Source: Thermaerobacter sp. FW80
Lineage (GTDB): Bacteria; Bacillota; Sulfobacillia; Thermaerobacterales; Thermaerobacteraceae
Direction of reading: 5' to 3'
Assembly: GCF_004634385.1 (NCBI RefSeq)
Contig: NZ_CP037895.1
Location: 2,517,245 to 2,581,244 of the forward strand
DNA length: 64,000 bases
In this document: one piece after another, positions 58,240 to 64,000 of the stretch
How positions within the stretch are numbered: position 1 is the first letter of the stretch
How the letters are laid out: the number at the start of each line of letters is the position of its first letter
Program-made: the position numbers and the translations under genes
Notes under the pieces: generated by a model
What the model was told of the DNA's origin: nothing
Seen by the model: only the letters and a program-made list of their open reading frames with translations
The model's database searches: none

Positions 58240-60527
58240 GGCTCCTCCCCTCCGCTCTCCGCAGCGCCTTCCGCGGCCCGCGCCACCCCGGCCGCGTCCG
58301 GGGCACCCGCGCCGGTGCCGGCGTGCAGGTCGACCTGGACGGTCGGCGCCGCCTCCTCGAAGGGGGCCCCCGGTGCGGCCGGGAACAGGCGCTGCTCGGG
58401 GTCCTCCGGCCCGGGTTCCCCGGCCGGTTCGTCCGGCCCATCGATCCAGTGGCCCAGGCGCCGGCGCTTCGCCAGCAGGTAGCGGCGGTTCCCCGGGCGC
58501 CACACCGGCGGCAGCGGCACCCGCTCCACCACCCGGATGCCGTAGCGTTCCAGCTGCGCCAGCTTGTCCGGGTTGTTGGTCAGCAGGCGGACGGCCTCGA
58601 CGCCCAGGGCGCGGAGGATCTGGGCCGCCGCGGCGTAGTCCCGCGCATCGACGGGCAGGCCCAGGGCCTGGTTGGCCTCCACCGTGTCCAGGCCCCCGTC
58701 TTGCAGCTGGTAGGCCTGAAGCTTGGCCACCAGGCCCACGCCCCGTCCCTCCTGTTGGAGGTACACCAGCACGCCCCGGCCCTCGCGGGCGATGGCCGCC
58801 AACGCCGCCTGCAGCTGGTCGCCGCAGTCGCAGCGCAGCGACCCGAAGACGTCACCGGTGAGGCACTGGCTGTGCAACCGGACCAGGACGGGCGCCGGGT
58901 CGGTGCCGGCAGGGCGCGGCGCCGGATCCGATGGCGCCGGTGCGCCGCCCGGGGTCATGGCCCCGGAGCGCCCGTCCGGCGCAGGGAGACCCCCGGCGCC
59001 CTCCGGGTCCTGGGACGGGATCGGGCCCTCCCACCCGAGGGTCAGGGCGAGGTGGACGGCGCCGCTGGGGCCGTACTCGAAGGCCAGGAGCCGGAACGGG
59101 CCGTACGGGGTGGGCAGGCGGGTGGCGGCCACCGGCCGCACCAGGCGCTCCCGCCGCACGCGGTAGGCGAGCACGTCGGACACCCGCACCCACGGCAAGC
59201 CGTGGTAGGCAGCCCACGCGACGATGGCGTCCGGCCTGACCGCCTCGCCGTCGGGCCCCAGGATCTCGCAGATCGCCGCCACGGGCTCGAGTCCGGCCAA
59301 CCGCATCAGGTCGACGGCGGCCTCGGTGTGGCCGCGCCGCTGGAGGACGCCCCACGGCCGCGCCCGCAAGGGGAACACGTGACCCGGACGGACCAGGTCC
59401 CCCGGTCGGCTGGCCGGATCGGCCAGGACCCGCAGCGTCCGCGCCCGGTCGGCGGCGGAGATGCCGGTGGTGACGCCCTGCCGCGCGTCGACCGAGACGG
59501 TGAAGGGCGTCCCCATGGGATCGCCGGGCGGATCGACCATCAGGGGGAGATCCAGGGCCTGGCAGCGTGCCTCCGCCATGGCGGCGCAGATCAGCCCCCG
59601 CCCCCACTGCAGCATGAAGTTGACGTGGGCCGGGGTGGCGTGCTGGGCGGCCACCACCAGGTCGCCCTCGCCCTCCCGGTCGGCGTCGTCGAGCACCACC
59701 GCCATGCCGCCCGCCCGCAGCGCCGTCAGGGCCGCCTCCACCCGGGCCACGGGATCGCCGGCGCCCGCGCCGTCGGGCGTCGCCGGCCGGCCCGGGCCCG
59801 GCGCCGGGGGGACGGTCGAGGCCCCACGGGCCTCCGCGTGGGTGGTCGCGGCCCCGCCGGCCTCCGGGTGGGCGGTCGAGGCACGGCCGGCCTCCGCGTC
59901 GCCAGCCCGCCGCGAGGCGCCGGCGACGCCGGTGCCGGCGGCGCTCGCCGCCTGCCAGCGCACGAGATAACGGGCCAGGCCGTCGACCTCAAGGTTCACT
60001 CGGTCCCCCACCCGCCGCCGCCCCAGGGTGGTGCGCTCCAGGGTGTGGGGGATCAGGGCGACGGTGAACCGGTTCCCCTCGACGGAGACGACGGTCAGGC
60101 TGACCCCGTCCACCGCCACCGATCCCTTGGGCGCGAGAAAGGGCACCAGCGCCTCCGGCGCCTCCACCGCCATCCGCACCTCGCCACCGTGCCGGGCGAC
60201 GGCGCGCACCGTGCCCGTCCCGTCGACGTGGCCCTGGACCAGATGGCCGCCCACCGGCTCTCCCCAGCGCAGGGCGGGTTCGAGGTTGACCACGTCGCCC
60301 GGCCGCAGATCGCCCAGGGTCGTCCGCCGCAGGGTTTCGGACACCGCCGTGAAGGTGAGCCGCCCGCCCTCGGCCGCCGTCACGGTGAGGCACACCCCGT
60401 TGACCGCCACGCTCTCCCCCGGACGGGTGCCGTCGAGGAACGGCGCCTCGACCTCCAGCTCCACGCCGTCGTCGCCGCTGCGCACGGCCACGCACCGGCC
60501 GGTCCCGGCGACGATGCCCGTGAACAT
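58215..60527 (-). CDS. trifunctional riboflavin synthase/DHBP synthase/GTP cyclohydrolase II
   Basis: A single uninterrupted frame of about 770 residues. Residues 1-193 are riboflavin synthase (MFTGIVAGTG start, VNGVCLTVT and the internal repeat VDGVSLTVV, GHLVQGHVDG). Residues 194-257 are an Ala/Gly-rich linker with a tripled 10-residue unit. Residues 258-475 are DHBP synthase (DDADREGEGDLV, VTTGISAADRA, GHVFPL, GHTEAAVDL). The rest is GTP cyclohydrolase II with zinc cysteines C-x10-C-x-C (HSQCLTGDVFGSLRCDCGDQ) and the EGRGVGL and TNNPDK motifs, followed by an acidic tail. AGGAGGTG precedes the ATG. Normally these are ribE and ribBA. Confidence 0.93.
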   Translation of the reverse strand: MFTGIVAGTGRCVAVRSGDDGVELEVEAPFLDGTRPGESVAVNGVCLTVTAAEGGRLTFTAVSETLRRTTLGDLRPGDVVNLEPALRWGEPVGGHLVQGHVDGTGTVRAVARHGGEVRMAVEAPEALVPFLAPKGSVAVDGVSLTVVSVEGNRFTVALIPHTLERTTLGRRRVGDRVNLEVDGLARYLVRWQAASAAGTGVAGASRRAGDAEAGRASTAHPEAGGAATTHAEARGASTVPPAPGPGRPATPDGAGAGDPVARVEAALTALRAGGMAVVLDDADREGEGDLVVAAQHATPAHVNFMLQWGRGLICAAMAEARCQALDLPLMVDPPGDPMGTPFTVSVDARQGVTTGISAADRARTLRVLADPASRPGDLVRPGHVFPLRARPWGVLQRRGHTEAAVDLMRLAGLEPVAAICEILGPDGEAVRPDAIVAWAAYHGLPWVRVSDVLAYRVRRERLVRPVAATRLPTPYGPFRLLAFEYGPSGAVHLALTLGWEGPIPSQDPEGAGGLPAPDGRSGAMTPGGAPAPSDPAPRPAGTDPAPVLVRLHSQCLTGDVFGSLRCDCGDQLQAALAAIAREGRGVLVYLQQEGRGVGLVAKLQAYQLQDGGLDTVEANQALGLPVDARDYAAAAQILRALGVEAVRLLTNNPDKLAQLERYGIRVVERVPLPPVWRPGNRRYLLAKRRRLGHWIDGPDEPAGEPGPEDPEQRLFPAAPGAPFEEAAPTVQVDLHAGTGAGAPDAAGVARAAEGAAESGGEEPWRSTREG
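59805..59894 (-). repeat. 30-bp tandem triplication in the RibE-RibB linker
   Basis: Three consecutive 30-bp units encode EAGRASTAHP, EAGGAATTHA and EARGASTVPP, each differing by a few bases. They lie exactly between the riboflavin synthase and DHBP synthase domains. Confidence 0.75.
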
Positions 60528-60607
60528 CCGACCCACCTCCTCCCGCTCTCGCCGCGCCCCCGGCCTGCACCGGGGCGATGCGGCCCACCCCCACCCCGCC
60601 CAGCCCA

Positions 60608-61972
60608 TCAGCCGGGGCGGCCGCCTTCGACCGGGTCCGCCGGGCCGCCGGGCCGCGCCGGCGCCCCGGCCCGGGGCGCCGGCGCGGCAGTGCCCGGGTC
60701 GATGGCAGGGCCCCTCGGCGCCGCCCCCGGGGCGGGGGCCGCGCGGTCCTCTAGGGCCACAGGATCGTTCAAGTAGCCGCCGATCAGCCAGTCCCGCCCG
60801 AGCCGGCGGACGAACACCCCGCTGAGGACCGGCGCCTCGTCCATCCGGTCCACGCCCTGCCCGCCGATAGGCCCGGGGGCGGCCGCGCCGCCGACCAGCT
60901 TGGGTGCCACCAGGGCCACCACGCGATCCACCAGCCCCGCGCCGAAGAAGGCACCGTGAACCGTGGCGCCGCCCTCGACCAGCAGGTGGACGACGCCCTC
61001 CGCGGCCAGCGTGCGCAGCAGGTGGGGGAGGGCGACGCGGCCGTCCGGCCCGGCCGGGATGGTCAGGATGCGGGCGCCGGCGGCCTCGAGGCGCCGGACC
61101 CGCGGGGCCGGGGCGGCCGGGGTCACCGCCACCCAGGTCGGAGCCGGCGAGCGGCGGGCGACCTGGACCACCCGGGCGGTGGGGGGCGTGCGAGCACGGC
61201 TGTCGAGGACGATGCGGATCGGGTCGCGGCCGCCCGGATGCAGCCGGACGGTGAGCTCGGGGTCGTCGGCGAGGACGGTGCCGACCCCCACCAGGATGGC
61301 GTCGACGCGGTCCCGCAGGCGGTGGACCCACCGCCGGGCCCGGGCCCCGGTCACCCAGCGGCTGTCGCCGCGGGCGGTGGCGATCCGCCCGTCCAGCGTC
61401 ATCGCATACTTGGCGGTGACCATCGGTCGACCCAGCCGGCGGTGGACGATGTACGCCTCGTTCAGCCGCCGGGCCGCGGCCTCTTCCAAGCCCACGGCCA
61501 CGTCGATGCCGGCGGCGGCCAGGACCGCTATGCCCTTGCCGGCGACCCGCGGGTCCGGGTCGGGCATGGCCACCACCACGCGGCGCAATCCGGCCGCGAT
61601 GAGCGCATCGGTGCACGGCGGGGTGCGGCCGTGGTGGCAGCACGGCTCCAGGGTCACGTAGAGGGTGGCGCCCCGCGCCCGGGGCCCGGCCATGCGCAGC
61701 GCCTCCACCTCGGCGTGGGGCGACCCCGCCCGCCGGTGGAAGCCCTCGCCGACCACGGTCCCCTCGCGGACGATCACGGCCCCGACCATGGGGTTCGGAT
61801 GGGTCCGGCCGCGGGCCCGCGCCGCCAGCGCCAGCGCCCGCCGCATGAAGGCCCGGTCGGCGGGCGTCCAGGCCTGCGGGCGGGCCGCCGCGCCGGCCGG
61901 CGTGCCGGCCGTCCCGCCGTCCGCCGGCGGCTCGCCGTTCCCGCCGGCGGCGGCGGCAAGGGGCACATCCAT
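60608..61972 (-). CDS. ribD: bifunctional pyrimidine deaminase/reductase RibD
   Basis: About 454 residues. The N-terminal zinc deaminase has the ligand motifs HAEVEAL (about 85) and PCCHHGRTPPC (about 110) with THPNPMVGAV before them; the C-terminal reductase shows TLDGRIATARGDSRWV near 185, DAILVGVGTVLADDP near 215 and LLVEGGATVHGAF near 320. It performs steps two and three of riboflavin synthesis. The ATG at 61972 has GGGAG upstream; the last 45 residues are an Ala/Pro/Gly tail. First gene of the operon, behind the FMN riboswitch. Confidence 0.95.
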   Translation of the reverse strand: MDVPLAAAAGGNGEPPADGGTAGTPAGAAARPQAWTPADRAFMRRALALAARARGRTHPNPMVGAVIVREGTVVGEGFHRRAGSPHAEVEALRMAGPRARGATLYVTLEPCCHHGRTPPCTDALIAAGLRRVVVAMPDPDPRVAGKGIAVLAAAGIDVAVGLEEAAARRLNEAYIVHRRLGRPMVTAKYAMTLDGRIATARGDSRWVTGARARRWVHRLRDRVDAILVGVGTVLADDPELTVRLHPGGRDPIRIVLDSRARTPPTARVVQVARRSPAPTWVAVTPAAPAPRVRRLEAAGARILTIPAGPDGRVALPHLLRTLAAEGVVHLLVEGGATVHGAFFGAGLVDRVVALVAPKLVGGAAAPGPIGGQGVDRMDEAPVLSGVFVRRLGRDWLIGGYLNDPVALEDRAAPAPGAAPRGPAIDPGTAAPAPRAGAPARPGGPADPVEGGRPG

Positions 61973-62139
61973 GGACCTCAACTCCCTCGCAGCGGATGCG
62001 GCATGCACCGGGCGGGGCAAGGGTGGGGAGACGGGGAGGGAGGGTGCTGCCGGGACGCCCGCCGCCGGGCGCGGGGCGCCCGCCGCCGGGCGGCGGCCCC
62101 TCCTTGGACACGCGCGCATGCCGGCACCCGGCGACGCCG

Positions 62140-62225
62140 AGAACCGCCCGGGCACCACCAAGACGGAAGAAACCCCGCGGCACCACCAAGACGGAAACCG
62201 CCCCGGGCACCACCGGGGCGGGACG
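62140..62225 (-). repeat. three 27-28 bp direct repeats in the rib leader
   Basis: On the minus strand, units of the form GGTGGTGCC-(G/C-rich)-GGTTTCCGTCTT occur three times in a row with small changes between the FMN riboswitch and ribD. The first unit includes an 8-bp stem (62198-62205 with 62214-62221) followed by TTTCC, a weak terminator-like hairpin that could be part of the expression platform. Confidence 0.5.
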
Positions 62226-62274
62226 CAGGCGGGTCCTCGACTGGCCGAGCGACGCGGACAGCCGCGGCCCCTGC

Positions 62275-62476
62275 CTCCTTCTCCCATCCGGACTATACCG
62301 TCGGCGCCGGGATCGCACCGGCTCCTGCCCCGGGCGGCGTCGACCGCGCCGCCCGGCGGCTCGCGGGCTCGTCGTGGCGCCACGGGCGCCACGCATCACC
62401 GCCGGTCGGGAATTGGTGCCCCGGGGAACCGACCGCATGCCGGTCCCCGGTCACCTCACCCTGCCCCGAAGGAGAC
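62275..62476 (-). promoter_or_regulatory. FMN riboswitch (RFN element)
   Basis: Conserved RFN blocks appear in order on the minus strand: CTTCGGGGCAGGGTG, AATTCCCGACCGGCGGTGAT, AGCCCGCGAGC, CGGCGCCGACGGTATAGTCC and GGATGGGAGAAGGAG. It lies about 300 bases upstream of ribD and should lower expression of the riboflavin operon when FMN is plentiful. The loop between GGGTG and AATTCCC is enlarged by an extra hairpin of about 40 nucleotides. Confidence 0.95.
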
Positions 62477-62737
62477 ACGGACTGGCCAACGACCTCTGGG
62501 ATTGTGACGCCGTTCACAAACGTCTGCTTCAATGCTGTTCGCGGCCGACCGCCGAACTCCTGCCGACCCCGCCCCCCGTCCTCGATCGCGATGGCGGGAT
62601 GGCGGGAGCCGGTGAAGCCCGGCGGCCCGAGCCGGCCCAGCCCGGCGGCCGGAGCCCGGCCTCGACCGGCGGGCCCTTCGCGGCGCGGTCCCTCCCGAGA
62701 CGCCGGCCGCTGCCGGCGAGCCGGCGGATGCCGGCGT

Positions 62738-64000
62738 CTAGCCCCTCGCGGCGGTCGACCCGTCCGGGCCCGGCACGTCGAGGGCGATGTCGCGGCGGAA
62801 CTGGCGACCCGGGAAGTCGATGCGGGCCACCGCCTCGTAGGCTCGGCGGCGGGCCTCCGCCAGGGTGGGCCCGCGGGCCGTGACGCCGACCACGCGGCCG
62901 CCGGCCGTCACCCAGCGACCCCCCTCCCGCCGCGTGCCCGCGTGGTCGATCCAGACCCCGGGCAGCGCAGCCGCCTCCTCGAGGCCGGTGATGGGCAGGC
63001 CGCGGGCCGGTTCGTCCGGATACCCCGGGGCCGCCAGCACGACGCAGACCGCCGCCTCGGCCCGCCATGCGGGGGCTTCGGCGGGCAGCCGGCCCGTGGC
63101 CGCGTCCCAACACAGGGCGGCCAGGTCCGTGGCCAGCCGGGGGATCAGCACCTGGGCCTCGGGATCGCCCCAGCGGCAGTTGAACTCCAGCACCTGGGGC
63201 CCCTCGGTCGTCAGCATCAGCCCGGCGTAGAGCACGCCGCGGAAGGGACGGCCCTCCGCCGCCAGCCCCGCCACCGTGGGCTCGAGGATGCGCCGGCGGA
63301 CCTCGTCCAAAAGCTCCGGCGTCACGTCGGGCACCGGCGAGAAGGCGCCCATGCCGCCCGTGTTGGGTCCGCGATCGCCATCGGCGAGGCGCTTGTAGTC
63401 CCGGGCCGGTGCCAGCGGGTGAACCCGTTCCCCGTCGGTGATGGCCAGCACCGAGACCTCGCGACCCTGCAGGCGCTCCTCGATGACCACCCGCCGGCCC
63501 GCCGGCCCCAGGCCGCCCCGGCGCATCAGCCGGTGGACGGCGGCCCGGGCCGCTGCCGCGTCGGCGCAGACGAACACGCCCTTCCCCGCCGCCAGCCCGT
63601 CGGCCTTGACCACCCACGGCCCGGGGTTGCGCCGGAGGAAGTCCTCGGCGTCCGCGGGGTCGTCGAAGACGTGTCCGGCCGCCGTGGGGATCCCGTGCCG
63701 GGCCATGAACGCCTTGGCGAACGCCTTGCTGCCCTCGATGCGGGCGGCCGCCTGCCGCGGTCCGAAGACGGCGACGCCCGCGGCCTCCAGCCGGTCGGCG
63801 AGCCCGGCCACCAGGGGCGCCTCGGGGCCCACCACCACCAGATCCGGACCGCACGCGACCAGGCGGTGCACCGCAGCGTCCAGGTCCAGGGGATCGCCGC
63901 CCAGGCATTCGACCCCCAACGCGGCCATGCCGTCGCTCCCCGGAAGCGCCAGGACGCGCTCGACCCGGGGACTGCGGAGGAACGCCCGGGCCAGGGCGTG
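62738..64000 (-). CDS. purD: phosphoribosylamine-glycine ligase (5' end outside window)
   Basis: ATP-grasp enzyme of purine synthesis that joins phosphoribosylamine and glycine. Visible are the N-terminal Rossmann end (HALARAFLRSPRVERVLALP at the very edge), PDLVVVGPEAPLVAGLAD, the ATP-grasp core (GSKAFAKAFMARHGIPTA, PWVVKADGLAAGKGVFVC), the metal ligands LEFNCRWGDPEAQVL and the PurD C-domain. The frame stays open to the last base, so about 10-15 N-terminal residues are outside. An ATG at 63928 is internal, not the true start. Confidence 0.95.
   Translation of the reverse strand, partial: HALARAFLRSPRVERVLALPGSDGMAALGVECLGGDPLDLDAAVHRLVACGPDLVVVGPEAPLVAGLADRLEAAGVAVFGPRQAAARIEGSKAFAKAFMARHGIPTAAGHVFDDPADAEDFLRRNPGPWVVKADGLAAGKGVFVCADAAAARAAVHRLMRRGGLGPAGRRVVIEERLQGREVSVLAITDGERVHPLAPARDYKRLADGDRGPNTGGMGAFSPVPDVTPELLDEVRRRILEPTVAGLAAEGRPFRGVLYAGLMLTTEGPQVLEFNCRWGDPEAQVLIPRLATDLAALCWDAATGRLPAEAPAWRAEAAVCVVLAAPGYPDEPARGLPITGLEEAAALPGVWIDHAGTRREGGRWVTAGGRVVGVTARGPTLAEARRRAYEAVARIDFPGRQFRRDIALDVPGPDGSTAARG

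Noticed and set aside
62738-63928. Complete purD starting at the ATG at 63928
   Set aside because: The frame continues upstream to the window edge with the conserved N-terminal segment (HALARAFLRSPRVERV), so the ATG is internal.

Overview
The window is very GC-rich chromosomal DNA from what looks like a spore-forming, Gram-positive-type bacterium with a high-GC genome. The support is a tricistronic gerA-type germination operon, a PdaB/YlxY-type polysaccharide deacetylase, the ymfF/ymfH/ymfJ-type neighbourhood (two M16 peptidases next to a DUF3243 protein), strong AGGAGG-type ribosome binding sites and frequent GTG/TTG starts. A Thermaerobacter-like member of the Bacillota would fit; that genus guess is inference, not something the sequence proves. 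No rRNA, tRNA or CRISPR array was seen.

Layout. 0-9.1 kb: NUDIX hydrolase, M20-type peptidase, membrane proteins, tatA-tatC, an M16 peptidase pair and a divergent DUF3243 gene. 9.2-20 kb: a LacI-type sensor without its DNA-binding domain, an SH3b protein, a lone receiver-domain response regulator, a carboxyltransferase plus biotin carrier pair, rpsD, an O-acetylhomoserine sulfhydrylase fused to a CoA-binding domain, folE, a membrane protein, an IscA-like protein and a thioredoxin-fold protein without the redox cysteines. 20-30.2 kb: malate synthase, an Nramp-related transporter, a D-lactate/glycolate-type FAD oxidase and glcF-glcE-glcD. 30.2-39 kb: a PAP2-GDPD fusion, an SDR, a three-gene molybdenum hydroxylase and a crotonase. 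39-44.3 kb: a membrane-anchored relative of the PEP-synthase central region, a BtuF-like protein, an HD protein and moaA. 44.4-50.9 kb: a MacB/LolD-type ABC transporter followed by a less GC-rich, scarred stretch with an IS200/IS605 remnant and a duplicated piece of the permease. 50.9-57.5 kb: deacetylase, TetR regulator, small membrane protein and gerA-gerB-gerC. 57.7-62.5 kb: riboflavin operon under an FMN riboswitch. 62.7-64 kb: 5'-incomplete purD.

Genes that appear to work together: (1) glcDEF and malate synthase would take glycolate through glyoxylate and acetyl-CoA to malate, with a palindrome upstream of glcD as a candidate operator; (2) the three-subunit molybdenum hydroxylase and moaA (molybdopterin synthesis) lie within 7 kb; (3) the riboflavin operon makes riboflavin with three polypeptides instead of four or five, because riboflavin synthase, DHBP synthase and GTP cyclohydrolase II are one open reading frame; (4) tatA-tatC form a minimal Tat translocase.

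Themes: several enzymes have lineage-specific Gly/Ala/Pro-rich insertions or tails; long perfect GC hairpins without a T-tract sit between convergent genes; and one 13-bp word (GCCGGTTCGTCCG) recurs eight times in unrelated contexts.
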